From Nematostella vectensis (lineage: Eukaryota > Cnidaria > Anthozoa > Actiniaria > Edwardsiidae): DNA of 64,000 nt. The position numbers and the translations under genes are program-made. Under the pieces are notes generated by a model. The model searched no databases. It saw only the letters and a list, made by a program, of their open reading frames with translations, and was not told the origin of the DNA. The stretch is from NCBI RefSeq assembly GCF_932526225.1, contig NC_064034.1:9735387-9799386 (forward strand). Reading direction: 5' to 3'. Of this stretch, positions 1-12,301 are shown one piece after another. Within the stretch, counting starts at the first letter, position 1. Each line of letters starts with the position of its first letter.

Positions 1-1400
1 ACAAATTTTGGAAGCTAATCAATGTATGTTCGAGGCTCTGTAACCACAGGGTGGTGAAGAGTAAGTGCCCACCACGAACTACGGAGTTATTTTTCAGGCT
101 TTCACGAATCACGAATGTGTAGTAGTTCCAGAAAATATCCATACCCCCCCCCCCCCCCCCTTATTGAGGGGATTGGAAAATCCGGGGGTGCGCGGAAGCT
201 TCAAAAGCTTTCATGAATCACGGTTTTAACTTTTGCTTTGCTCATGAATATTTGATTTAATATACATAGATCAACGCTCCTAGGTTAAACTAAAACGCAA
301 TGACATCAATGTTTATTTCTACGTATAAATGTAAAAATCGTGACGCGGAAAAAGTCGAAAAAACCTTTATAATCGATGCGGAGGGATTATAATACAGCCC
401 CTGTCAAGTTTTGCAGTCTGTTTTGCAGTCGCTCTCGTTACACGATCTTCGTGTTTAAATTCTCGGCGACTACGGTCACATTTCACGAATTTAGAAACAT
501 CATGATGTCCCGGGATTATCTAGAATTGGTGAATTGTACTTCAACACACAACTAAAATTTGTTACATACCTTAGGCTGGAGTATAATATCCTTCAAGGCG
601 TTGTGGAAGTGTTTATCTGTCTTCGCCCTGGCGTATCTCCCTTTAAATATGTATCTTCGCTATATATAGATCACCTTCCGCAGATTCGTCCAATGCGGGC
701 TCTTCGCGAGGACTGTTAAGCTGAGACGGAGATAACCATGTTGAATATTTATGATGACAGTTTCGAGTATGTTATCTAACCAATCTCAAGATTTTTTGTG
801 TTTAGACACTGCACACCTTGAATATAATGCTACCTTATTACATTTTATTTTCGCGCACTATAATTTAGCGAAACATCCCGTTCTCGGTGATCCAAACCCC
901 GTTCCGGTGACCCAAATACCGTTCACGCCAATAGTCTAAATCGCCGATTCCCGGTAAAAACCTGCCCGAGCAATTGTCAGCGCTTATCAGGCTTTGTCGA
1001 CATTCATAACGTTACTCAACCAGTTTGCTCAATCAGTTTGCTCGGTTGATTTAAAACAAAGGTCTACTTATATGGTATAGCATATGTTTCAGTATAGGGG
1101 GGGGGGGGGGGGGCGTATAGGGCGATAGGGCGAATGTATCATTTTTTGGCACCTAATCAATGCATGACTCTTTTTCTTTCGATAAATACAGAACAGGAGA
1201 AAATGATTCTGTATCAAAAATATTATTTCGTTCCGTTGTTATGTAGAATTCGTGACCTATACCTAACTATGAAATACATAAATAAAATCTATACCTTAGT
1301 ATCCGTCGAGGCGCCTATGGAAGTGTTATATGGCTTCGCTCTGGTGAAACAAACATTACTTTGTAATAAACAGGGCAAAATTACACAATGCTGATTGGCT
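1..1400. other. No gene seen; AT-rich DNA with homopolymer runs
   Basis: I see no supported exon here. A 17-base poly-C run lies at 144-160 and a 17-base poly-G run at 1097-1113. Short open frames lack recognisable protein similarity and flanking splice signals. An extra copy of the terminal motif of the following element (AGGGCAAAATTACAC-like) occurs near 1373. Confidence 0.5.
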
Positions 1401-1834
1401 AGGGCAAAATTACTTTGCTGCGATTGGACGCTAGTCTGCTTAGAAGCAGCTTTTAGTGTTGTGTGACACTTAAAGCGGACTTTAGAAGCACACTAGCATA
1501 CACACATTGGCACCAGTCGGGCCAAGACGGGACGCTAGCACAGTCTATTACCCGTGCATTTCGGCAACCATGGACAGCTGTTTCGTCCTTATTAGGACCC
1601 GTCAGCATGGCATAGCCGGTTTGCCTCAGTTAAACTTCATCGGCAAAAAAACTGCAGGGCTACTTCGACTCGAACGAAGTGCTTTAAACCACAGCTCAGA
1701 TCCATGTGGGATCTAGCGTCCCGTCTTGGCCCGACTGGTGCCAATGTGTGTATGCTAGTGTGCTTTTAAAGTCCACACTTAAAGCGGCTGATAAGCAGAC
1801 TAATTGGACGCACGCACGCGCTCACTTTTGCCCT
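1401..1834. mobile_element. Palindromic MITE-like element with a 52-bp perfect inverted repeat
   Basis: Positions 1487-1538 and 1713-1764 are exact reverse complements over 52 bp. The symmetry continues imperfectly outward: a segment reading AGTCTGCTTA near 1432 has its mate near 1795, and the outer ends read AGGGCAAAA (1401-1409) and TTTTGCCCT (1826-1834). The 174-bp loop carries a partly open frame with no recognised protein. The structure is that of a non-autonomous inverted-repeat transposable element; the superfamily cannot be assigned because no clear target-site duplication is visible. Confidence 0.75.
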
Positions 1835-2372
1835 CAATAAACGTGTAAAAATATGGGCTCCACGTAGAATCGGGAAACACAAAACGTTGTGTCGTCAACC
1901 GGCTTCGTGACTAGCTGCATATTTTAGCCACCGCGTCAGCCTGAAGTTCATCCTCGTTTCCAGGGTTTTCCCCTCACATCCCCCTTTTGTTTTGTCAATC
2001 GACTATATTTACGTTGCCGCCGCGGTGAAGCTGGAGCCTCTGGTACGAGACCTATTTCAAATCCTGCGTTCTGATTGGCTGAGATAATAATGGTCTATTA
2101 GTGGTCCGCCGCGTAACCTGACAAATATAGACGTGACAAATAGGGAGGGAGGGGGGGGGGGGGAGAGACAAAAGTTCCCATGACCTATACAGACGCTCAT
2201 AACAAGCAACTGAGCGCCTGACATATAGGGACGTTACCAATTCCGAGTCCGTGCGAGACAAGGGGGACCACACAATGGTGGGTAGTCCCTATACGTCATG
2301 TTACGCTACGGATATAACTGAAATGCTCGGGAAAATGGCGGCTGAATTGGGTTTTGCACTTTTTAACGGATA
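1835..2372. other. No gene seen
   Basis: Non-coding spacer between the palindromic element and the tetranucleotide microsatellite. It contains a purine-rich G run at about 2142-2163. No exon, RNA gene or splice signal could be supported. Confidence 0.45.
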
Positions 2373-2520
<148 letters not shown>

Positions 2521-3735
2521 TAAGGCTTCTACCACTATTACACATATTGAAATAGCGGTAAGGTTGACACAAAAGAGCACGAATCCAACTCAAGTGTAAC
2601 CCTTTACAATAAAAGAAAAAATATTTGGCAATAACGAAAACAACAAAATGAAGGTAAACATGGAGAAAAAGTAATTTGAGAAAAGCCCTACTCTAAATTG
2701 CTAATAGCAACAGGATGGTTGCGAAAGAATATTTCTAGCGCGGCAGCACTTAGGACAAACTGATTTCCATGTAATTGCATTTTCGGCATTAAAAGTAGTT
2801 TGTAGCGCCTGGCTATATCTGACTGCTAGTTTGTTTTTAAAAGAGGGTAGTGATGTCGTAGTGCGTATATCTACAGGGAGTGTATTCCACACCTTTGGGA
2901 TTCGATTGAAAAATGAATTTTGAAAAAGCTTAGTTTTATAGAGGGGGGTGGCTATATCAAGGCTGCTCCTGTGGCGGGACGATCTTAGTGATGGCAATGG
3001 TTTAAAGTAATGCGAGGACGGATTATTATAGTAACCATTTAGGCATTTATACATAAAAACAAGGTCCTTAATTTCATGCCAGTAGGGGAGGGGTAGCAAA
3101 TTTGCCTGTTCTAAGCGTTCCTGGTATGTGAGTTCAGCGCTATTTGTAAGTATCACTTTTGTCGCACGGCGTTGCAGAGCCTCCACTGATCTCATGTCCG
3201 TAATTGCTTGAGGTGCCCACACCTCGCTCGCGTATCCCACTGTTGATCTAACTATTGACAGATAAAGAGATCTTCTAGCATCTGTATCGAAGTCACGTAG
3301 ATCGTTTCGTCGTAGGAACCCCAGCATTTGGTATCCCTTGGAAACGGCAATAGAGGACTGCTCGGACCACTTGAGGTCCCTGGCGACCACCACTCCTAGG
3401 TCTTTCTGAGCCGGAGTCAGCTTAAGTACGTGGCCATCGATCGAATAATTCGTTTCGATGGGGCTGCGTTTGCGAGTCACCCGCAGGACCTCGCACTTGT
3501 CGATGTTATAGCGCAGTTTCCATGCTCGGCTCCACTCTGATAGAACGTCAAGATCACTCTACAGTTTGACAGCGTCAGAGGGAGAGCTGATAGTACGGTA
3601 GCATTTGGTGTCATCCGCAAAAAGACTAAGTGAGGTACCAGGGTCCAAAAGGGCCGGTAAGTCATTGATGTAAACTAGGAAGAGTAGACGATCAAGTAGA
3701 CTGCCTGAGGTACACCGGAGAGTACTGAAAAAAAA
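2521..3735 (-). pseudogene. 5'-truncated non-LTR retrotransposon (LINE), reverse transcriptase C-terminal part, decayed
   Basis: Read on the minus strand, about 3735-3559 encodes the end of a LINE reverse transcriptase: a block resembling PQGSLLGPLLF, then YINDLP, then the catalytic FADDTK box. The frame continues in phase through 3480-2701 (thumb and C-terminal region with motifs such as LGVVV, WSEQ, YASEVWAP, LQRRATK and YKCLNGYY). Two lesions are visible: an in-frame TAG near 3558, where a CAG Gln codon is expected, and a single-base deletion near 3705 that shifts the frame inside the PQGSLL motif. Everything upstream (endonuclease and RT palm start) is missing, as expected for a 5'-truncated insertion. 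The 3' UTR runs down to the (TTTA)n tail. The family looks Jockey/CR1-like, but the clade is not certain. Confidence 0.85.
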
Positions 3736-4348
3736 AGGCAAAAAATGTGGAATGAACAGAATAAAGATTTTCAACGATAAAAACAAAAAAAAAAACAAAT
3801 GAAAGCGATTAATTCATGTAATATTTTTCAACCTCCAGCGGGATATCCCAGGTGTTTGTCCACAAAAAGTTTCATCTTGCATAATGGAGGTCAATCAGAG
3901 ATCAGCTATCCAATAAAAGAAACGACCAAAAAAGAGCTGAATCGCTGTCTATAAGTATTTCATTCTTCGGTTCGACCAAATGGCACTGAATTAAAAGTCA
4001 CGTTAATGTGGGGTCCCCCCACTCTCCCTCAATGCGATCAATACGAGCGGCCATCGGGGGAGGGGGGAGGGTGCGCGCGCAACCTGCGTACGCGCCTGTC
4101 CTGGGAAAGTGAAAAAGTCGTATTTTCTCATGAATTTTTTTTAGGCAATTACTGTCATGTTTCGTTTTGTTTACATTGATGTTTCTCACATTTGTGGCAA
4201 TTTCAATGCATATTGTGTAAACACGCATTAAATTTCTACAATGTCGGCGTTTTAATGTCTTTGCATGAGATTATATCTACACCTAGCACATCCTAGTAAG
4301 CCATTCAGCGCGGATGGTTGCAATTACGCACATCAATTATTCATATGA
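3736..4348. other. No gene seen
   Basis: Spacer following the LINE truncation point. There is an A-rich run near 3729-3795 and a G-rich patch near 4055-4070. No supported exon. Confidence 0.4.
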
Positions 4349-4534
4349 ATGTTTCCATTTGGCTTTCTTCACTCGAACCCACCTGCCTGGCTGAACATCT
4401 CTGGAAGAGCTCCCCGGTGTTTCTGCGAGGAAAAACGCACATCTAAAGAGCTTATCTTGGCTCTCGCTCTTCTTGTAACCATGTTGACCGTTTCTTTGGT
4501 TGGGAAAAAGTTTAGTTGTAGCATTCAATTACAG
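4349..4534 (+). CDS. Candidate orphan first exon with one hydrophobic segment
   Basis: The frame opens with ATG at 4349 and runs 62 codons to a CAG|GTATGT splice donor at 4534/4535 (phase 0). It contains a basic stretch (EEKRTSK) followed by a hydrophobic run (LILALALLVTMLTVSLV) that could be a signal anchor. No family is recognised. The next open exon downstream on this strand starts at 6744 in phase 0, so it could be the 5' exon of the con80 gene, but the intervening 2.2 kb offers no support and the match of phases may be chance. Confidence 0.25.
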
Positions 4535-5924
4535 GTATGTTTTGAAAATTTATTTTTGTATTATGAAAAAGGGATTGAATGCTATTATTTACATATTTGT
4601 TACACACACTCGATAAATTCTATTTAATACAGTTCACATTGCAAGTATAAGAGGAACTTTATAAAAATTAAGCATAGTATTTAGCAGAAAACTGTGCGAG
4701 ACTGTAAACTTCACTCATTTGAAATTTTTCCTAATTATTTTTTGCTTTGGTCATCAGCTGTTCCTAAGTAATTCTAAAACGAACTGTGATTCAATATCTG
4801 ACGCCCCCACAGACTGAAATTGTACTTCAGTTTTTATTTCAACCTCTGTTTGGATTTTCTCATTTTTAAAAAAAAATATGACTAAGAATTGAATGCTAAT
4901 TTATTCCAACGTAAATCTTGTTCATACATCAAGCTCAGACATCAATCAAAATACACGCAAAAATGTATCTTTGATTATTTTTTTATTTGGGTTAAATTTC
5001 ATGTCACTATGTCTTTTTCATTTATTTTGTCAAAACGATAAAACTAAGTGTAAATATCTGGCATTTGTATCCGAGTGAGCAAAGCATAAAATATTTACAG
5101 TATATCTGGAATATACCCTTTAGCTAATGACTGCGTTATTGCAGGTCATCTAAAATAATGTGAATTTATATTAAACGATCACTTGTCAAGATCTTTCAGG
5201 AGGGGGAAACTACACGTGCGGATCACAACTAAGTGCTTTTTGCCATCAGGAGCTTTCGCTTCTGACATGGCTGTTAACCGTAAACTCTATTCATTCCCTG
5301 CTAAGGGGGACACACGAGATATCCGTGTTAACAACAAACTTTTCTAAGATAACCTAGGAATTTCTTAGATTGGCATGTATATTTGAAACATATCGTAATT
5401 TTATTGTCTAGCACATAAAGTGATCATTTGATTTATTCAAGCTGTGACATTTCATTATTCAGTATAAGTCGGTGCCATACCCTAATGTCGCATTCGATGT
5501 TGCATTCGTCACTAACGCATATTGTAGAAAGGATTCTCGTGAAATATTAAAAACGAAGTTTGCAGTCGGTACTCTGAATATCTCTATTGCGCCTTTCTTT
5601 TTTCTTTTCATTTTCATTAATGAGCTTATCAATATTCTTGTCTAGACAAAGGGCTATTTCTTATTTGTGTATGATATATCATTGCGAATTTGCTTTAGTA
5701 ACATTTATATTTTTTGGGGGTTACTTTTCCTTTATAACGAAACAGCAATTTGAGTACTCCGTGTGAGCCATCTTATGCAAAACAATATGTCTGATTTCGG
5801 CTGATAGAGGCTCGATCAAACAGCGGGGCCATTTCCTTTTAATCATTTCGGTAAAAAGGACTAATTAATGGCGCAGAATCGCAATGCACTTTCCATGCTT
5901 TTTCTTTGACCCACTTCGTCAATC

Positions 5925-6084
5925 CAGTAGCGGATCTAGGGAGAGGGTTTAGGGGGTTCTCCCCCCTCCACTTTGGGCTGCAAGAAAGCCATAAGTAACA
6001 AAAAATATTACCCCCTCCCCCCTTTGTCACTGAGCCAAACCCCCCCCCCCCCCCCCCATTAGCGAAAAGCATGATCCGCCCCTG
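5925..6084. mobile_element. Small MITE-like element with internal poly-C
   Basis: Ends are inverted repeats: CAGTAGCGGATC on the left and GATCCGCCCCTG on the right (reverse complement CAGGGGCGGATC). The 160-bp body contains C-rich blocks, including an 18-base poly-C run at about 6040-6057. No coding capacity. The architecture (CAGG-type ends plus internal poly-C/G) recurs at 42353-42542. Confidence 0.65.
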
Positions 6085-6284
6085 TAATCAAGATGATTTG
6101 TGAGCGTCGTTTTGGTTTTTCGTCAGTTGGATTTTTGTCTTTCCCAGCAAAGAAAGAAAAACGGAGGCGCCGCTGTTGGTCATCTGATGGTCATGGATTA
6201 TTAAGCCTATTTCGCAATTTGCGTGGTCAGACGAGATTCAATAAATTACCGATCGAGTATGATTAACAATTATACCATTTCCAT

Positions 6285-6420
6285 TAAGGTGGATATACCC
6301 TGGGTTCCAGAGGCTTAATATCCGCTTTTCCCAGCATGCTAGGGGGCGGGGGTTCAAATGGTCGTAATTCTCGCTTTGCTCGAAAAACTCTCGGAGCCTC
6401 TGGTTTCCAGGGTAAGGTGG
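6285..6420. mobile_element. Short inverted-repeat element
   Basis: The left arm (6285-6315, AAGGTGGATATACCCTGGG then TTCCAGAGGCT) mirrors the right arm (6395-6420, AGCCTCTGG then TTTCCAGGGTAAGGTGG). It has a 135-bp fold-back structure with no coding content. A related end (TACCCTGGGTAGCAGAGGCT) occurs once more near 12911, suggesting a dispersed family. Confidence 0.6.
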
Positions 6421-6743
6421 ATAATGGCGGAATAGCTACTGAGAGCCAAAGGCTCGAGATAGATATTTTAAAACGGGCTTTAGAGCAATTTTTTTTTTCG
6501 GAAACACTGTTACACCCGCCATTTTGCTTGATTTCGGGGCGCAGAAAAATATCCACCTCCTATGAGGTGTATATTGCATTTTAGTATATAAAACTCGGGA
6601 ACCTCGCAGGAACAAGCGATTTGATTGAGAAATTTTTGAGAAACTCGGGATAAAATGTTATCCCTCATATGCGTTTCGTTAGTTCAGTTTGTGTTGTATC
6701 GTATATCTAAGGTATTATTGTGTGTCTTATGTGTATAATTCAG

Positions 6744-9700
6744 ATTCTCTCTGAAAAAGAAGGTGGTGGTTTCGAACTCGCGCTGAATGCTGGAGAGAAG
6801 TGCTCCGAACGCTCCCAGGCCGTCAGTCAGGTCTCGGCAAGTCTGAATGTCACGATACAGAGCGGCTGCAAGAACCGCGTGACACGATGCCAAGAGATGC
6901 TGATGTTCCTACAGGAGCAAGCAATCCCCAAGACTATGAATGTCATGAAGGTACACATGGTCAGCGGTGAAACTAAGCAGCTACAGCGTGACGGCATGAA
7001 ACTCTTCAACTGCATCAGGACGAGCAGACGGGAAAGGTACATACCCCCTTCAATTCCTCCCACATGGAAGGGGCCTTCAGGTCTTCCTTGACAAGGTTGG
7101 CCTGGTGGTGGGAAAGGGGAAATGAATGTGTCCGACTTTATCTAGAACCGCAGTCATGAGTTGGGCTCAAACCCTGACTGTGTAGCGAAGCCCGTACCGC
7201 TGAACTTTCGTCCCATTCTCTTTCTCCCTATCATTTCTTTCGATGGATAGAGTCGAGGTAGTTCCTTGTAACTCTCTTATTCGTTTTAACCTTGGAACCA
7301 GGATATTATTTTGCTAAAGCGTTTTAGTGGGTTCAGCTAAGGTATGACCTATCGAATAGCTTGACCACGCGCATAACTGGTGATTTTCTGTATTCGCTAA
7401 TACGCGATCAAAAATTATTTTCTTGATCAAACGTTTCACTGCAATGGAAACGCCTATAATGCTGTCTTAAACACGTATATTGGTAAGAGCTTAAATCCAC
7501 CATGTGTACATTGCGCAATCGTTGTTGTGTCCCTCAACATAACTACTTGTACCACAGATGCGCGGCTTTCCTCGACGTCAATATCCATGCGCACACACTC
7601 GATATCAAGTGCAACCAGTAACACTTCACTGATTTTGATGCCAACAGGGAGCGAATAAAAGATAGATCGACATCACAAGAGCGTCTTCTCTCTTCTAGAG
7701 GTAAATTATCGTTTTGACCATTCATCACCGATTCAATTATAAGGCAGATTCTCAGAGCAATTAACCTGTTTCGTCGGCAGGATACGCCTCCGATTCCGAG
7801 CGCTACTCCAAGTTTTCTTCACGTAGTCGATCTACAGATAGTTTCATCAGTAGTCGGTGCAATGTTAGTGATGCCGACACCTCAAGACATGTGAAAACCA
7901 AGCTTCCAAAGGCAGGGATATTCCGTGAGCGCAAGATGCGCGCGGCTTCTCTAGAAAGACTAGGGTCATCCATTTCCTCGCTTGATCTTCCTGCAAGACG
8001 AAAAGAGCTAGAGGTGGAATCGGATCGAGAAGTTCAAAGTAAAAGTTCCCATCACGCTCGATGTCTGGAATCAAGTGACTTCGAAAAGAAGTTTGAGAAG
8101 CATCGAAAAGGTCGGGTGTCGACCAAAAAAAGCCCCAGAAAGAACGTAGAGAAAGTAACCAAGGAGCACTCTAAGAAACTGCTACAGGAGGAAATGACTG
8201 TAAAAGCGTCTACTTCTGCTGTGTGCGGTAAGACAAATGTCAATAGGGGTCTAACGCTGGAGCTAAAAAGGCAAGACACATTTAAAAATGGAAATTCCGG
8301 AGATAGTGAAACAAAACACGGCTCCAAAGCCTACTTTAAAAGTCGCTCATTGATGGAAATACCTTCCTTATGTCCAAAAAACGTTGACAGGGTTTCTGAT
8401 AGAAAGTATGAAAGTTCCACCGAGAAGTCATCACTTCCCGTCGAGGAACGAAGGGCATCAACTCTCCCATCTAGAAGTGGGACTCCCCGCTTGACAAAGA
8501 TAGATGTTGTCGATGACAATGCCGCACTCCGAGCTTTTGCGCGTAGAATCACTAGAGCTATAATCAACTCCGCCGTCACACTACTCGTTGACCGGGTAGT
8601 GATTGATTTACCTTCCACGGGTTCCAACGACTCCGAGCAATTGCTTAACGATGAGGTAGTAACCGCTACTAATGATAAAACCTTGGAGGGAAAACCCAGT
8701 TCGCTGATCGCTATCGAGACTTCGATCAAAGAGGCCAATTGCAGAAGTTGTTGTATATACAGTAGTCGTAGTATTGCAAACTCTGGTCAGACAACGTCTG
8801 TAGCAACACAAACAGAAGCAGCACGGGAATCGAAAGACTGTAATCTTGGCCATCCTGCAAGGCCAGTAGCACCTGGACGTGATGCTGTAGCTACTAAGCC
8901 AGTGCACTTGTCTGTGCAAAATTTCAAAGATCTAAAGATGTGGCAGAATGGTGAAAAATTACCGGAGATGGTTACCGACCTACGCGATGCAGCAATTAAA
9001 CAGTCTATCATCCTTCCGTGGAAGGATAAGTCCAGTCTGCCTCATTTCTGGAGCAGTGAGAGCGCGCTTAGCTTACAGGTGGACAATAACCATCCGGAAA
9101 ACTCTTCTCCATCTTTGCAACTTTATGATGTGTACCAAGATGTGAAGGATAAGTTGAAACGATCGCTCGCGTCACGGGATATACCGAATTATTCAATTGT
9201 GTTGTCAGAGTCAAAAAAATATTTGCATACCAGGCGTTACAGCTGGGGATGCCCTGAGAATCTCAATGCGGTTGACCAATACCCATGGTCTAGTGAAGAG
9301 AGTGGTGATGGTGAACATTGTTCTCCTAGAAGAGAAGGCGTCTCATGCAAAACAGGACTTGTCTCCAGATCATCTGAACAGGTGAGCATTGGCAACTTCT
9401 TTGATAGGCATGAAGAAACAGACCCTGGTGATGTCAAGCCTGAACGGGCTGCAAGACATATACACAACAAAAACTGCCCCCAAGAAGACAAATCAAGTCT
9501 ATTAGATGGCAGCCACAGCTGGTATGTTCATCTACCAAAAAAGGATGATCCAGCAGGATCTGTTTTATCCTCCTTGAAGCGCTCGGCAACATTCCACGGC
9601 AGAGATGACATTAAGAAGGCAACACAGGGAGTATCGGGGCGACACCGGTATATGCGGTCCATTTCTGAACAAAACGAGCGACGTCGGTGGAAAGCTGCTC

Positions 9701-12301
9701 AAGCGATTTCTCAAGAAGTCTGCGAGATTGTCCATGGAAGAGCGTCCTCCAGAGCTGTTAATAATCGAGATGCTCGCTGCGTCTCCTGCCCAGTGCTATC
9801 GGAGGTAAAAATAATAATAACCACGTGTAGAGAATTAAACTGGTTTTCCGGTGAGAGGAGCACAGACAGTAGACCTAAACGGTGGTCCTGTCGATGTATC
9901 CTAAGATCCACTCACTTTGATCGAAGCTTGCACGATTGCCTCTTAGACTTTCTCCTATTTCAGGAAGATGTAGTTCTCGAGGGGCTTTTCAGTCACCATC
10001 GGGACGTGTGTGAAAGACTCTCTCATAGGACAAGGGTAAGTTATATCATAGGACAAGGGTAAGTTATATCATAGGACAAGGGTAAGTTATATCATAGTAC
10101 AAGGGTAAGTTATATCATAGTACAAGGGTAAGTTATATCATAGGACAAGGGTAAGTTATATCATAGGACAAGGGTAAGTTATATCATAGTACAAGGGTAA
10201 GTTATATCATAGGACAAGGGTAAGTTATATCATAGGACAAGGGTAAGTTATATCATAGGACAAGGGTAAGTTATATCATAGGACAAGGGTAAGTTATATC
10301 ATAGGACAAGGGTAAGTTATATTCTGGAAGTGGGTTATCGAGTGTAAGCCGTTGAGCCTTACAGAGAATGATTCCTGTAGTTGGTTTAGGAAAAAAATTG
10401 GATGAGGCTCATAGTCTTGTGTCAGCTTCCAATGAAGGTGGTTTGTCCACCTTGTCCCTACATCTGTAAGGCGTAAGAAGAAAGATGCCCCCTGTTTATC
10501 ATTCATGCCTTAATACAATCAAGCCCAGGGATTTTCAAGCTAACTTGTTATTAGGTTATAAGTCACAGCCTGGTATCTCTTGCTAGGTTGTTGTTCGTGT
10601 CCAGGAGTTGTGGTGCCGCGGGGAGGCCATTGGAGCTCTGACAGCTTGCTTGGTGCTGACAGGGAGGACGGCTGGTGTTGACGTACTTTCTTCTGACGGG
10701 TTTGCATCCCTTAATACGACCAGCGCCACCAAGGACAATGCCCTGTTCCTAAACATCATTCAACAGCTGCCGACGAGGAGGTAAGAATTATAGCTCCGGA
10801 GAATGCCTGAAGGAAGCTTACGATTATAGCCGATGTCCCAAAGACTCACAAAAGGATCACTTTTTATCCTTTGTACAGCTCTTCATGGACCTGGGGGATG
10901 TGCCACATCTTGCTGCCACACCTGAAAGATTTCATCTCCACTAGGATGCATTCTAGGTAAGACTAAACACGACAAGGTAAGACGCACTTAAGTTTTATGT
11001 TCCAATATGTGTGCCGATATGTCCTTCTGGGTTTCTTGATGTAGAGCTTGTGTAGCAAGGGTTTCATCGGAGCGACAGTGCTAAATAACGTATGCGCATG
11101 CGCGTGCTCTGGCGAAAACAAGCACAATCGTAGTGTTGAATCGTTCGAGTAAAGGTACGAAAGGCTGACTTCAGTCGCTGTTTTGACTAACTGTACAGCA
11201 TTAAAACCATACTGTTCAAAAGATGACAGATTGGTGTGATAATGAGGGAGTCATAAAGAAAATTACAGCCTTAAGTTTGGTCTAGTTTTCTTCGCATTCG
11301 CCAAAATGTGACAGTTCGCCGGTAAAACTCCGCCATTTCAAAACAAAAAGGCTGGTTTAACCGCGCGGTACTGGAACTAGTCTTGCGTTTTTCAGCACTG
11401 GCCATTGGCCATCGGAGCTAGCAAAGAGAATGACCGCGAGAAGAATTGGGCGAACGACTGGTAGAAAGGCGCAAGAAATCTCCCTCCTCTCCCAATTCTC
11501 CGCGCAGCCATACTCTTCGCTCGCTCGCTCTCTATTTCCGCTTAAACCCCACCAATACGCTTGCAACGCCGGCTACTTAAAGTATGCGACAAATCATCTG
11601 CGGCAAAAACAAAATTTGATAAAAACGGGCCAACTCTAAATGCTAGACTCGTTACTCGGTGGATTTCCCAGAATGATATGGCAAGTGTGTCTAACTCGAC
11701 TTTGTTTTGATACAGTCACGTGTGCATGGCTTGCAACATACTCCATCTCATCGTTCAAAAAGTTAGCGGTTTTCTGCTCAGACGCCACACAAGTGAGTAA
11801 CAAGTTGCAACCGAGGGTGAATGGGAGGGGAGGGGGAGTTACAAGTGAAAAATGACAGCCTATAGCTTTAGTTATGCTTTCTCGAAATAACACCATCAAA
11901 TGAACATTCAATTCTCAGGCATAGTTTAGGCGCCGTATTTTTTCATGTCCGCACATGAATAAAGTCGATTGGTGCATTTGCATGGATTTGCACCGGAACC
12001 GGAGGGCCAGACCAGGCCTGATAGTGTCTTTCCTTGTCTTGCAGCAAGCAGAGAACCACCTGAAGTAATCAGTAACTGCCTCAGTGAGCTGACAGACATC
12101 GAAACGCGCACAGACGAGGTTTTGGTTGTTTTACACAACAAAGCCTTGACGAAATGCACAGAGGACACGCTCATTTTACGATCCGTGCTAAGCGAACTGT
12201 TGCTCGCAATTCGGACACTGCGTAGACTACAGGGCCCGGACACCGGAAGAAACACAACATCGCAGAAATGCACAGAGGGTCGTCTGATCTTGCCATCCTA
12301 A
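6744..12301 (+). CDS. Katanin p80 C-terminal (con80)-like domain protein with long Ser/Arg-rich N-terminal region
   Basis: Exons reconstructed from phase-consistent GT-AG junctions: 6744-7036, 7648-7700, 7781-9804, 9964-10035, 10587-10780, 10879-10956, 11716-11792, 12045-12301 (TAA). This gives about 1015 codons. The 5' end is uncertain: an in-frame ATG at 6729 would avoid an upstream exon. Residues ~1-98 look helical and polar. The large exon 3 (674 codons) is low-complexity, Ser/Arg/Lys-rich and probably disordered. The last ~250 residues resemble the con80 domain of KATNB1/KATNBL1: HHRDVCERLSHRT, then ELWCRGEAIGALTACLV, VDVLSS, SSWTWGMCHILLPHLKDF (compare LWTLDLC..LLP in katanin), then HVCMACNILHLIV and a helical end. 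Con80 in katanin binds the p60 severing ATPase, so a microtubule or centrosome role is a reasonable inference. No WD40 repeats are visible. A polyadenylation signal AATAAA lies at 12546-12551. Confidence 0.72.
10024..10322 (+). repeat. 23-bp minisatellite, 13 copies, built from an exon end plus splice donor
   Basis: The unit consists of the last 12 coding bases of exon 4 of the con80 gene (CATAGGACAAGG) and the first 11 intron bases (GTAAGTTATAT). The true exon ends at 10035; the array then repeats the whole junction through 10322. Each copy keeps a consensus donor (AAGG|GTAAGT). Variation is limited to a G/T change in three copies, so the array is young or homogenised. Successive donors are 23 bp apart, so use of a downstream copy changes the frame. 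Confidence 0.95.

Larger units (their letters stand above)
4535..6743. other. No gene seen apart from two small inverted-repeat elements
   Basis: AT-rich sequence with no supported exon; it contains the small elements at 5925-6084 and 6285-6420. It is either intergenic or a first intron of the con80 gene. Confidence 0.4.

Noticed and set aside
7557-7617. A possible extra exon in the con80 gene
   Set aside because: It would require a 30-bp intron before 7648, while exon 1 joins the 7648 exon directly in correct phase.
9805-10062. Continuation of the long con80-gene open frame past 9804
   Set aside because: A GAG|GTAAAA donor at 9804 and an acceptor at 9963 keep the frame and remove a non-conserved stretch; the open frame through the intron is likely chance.
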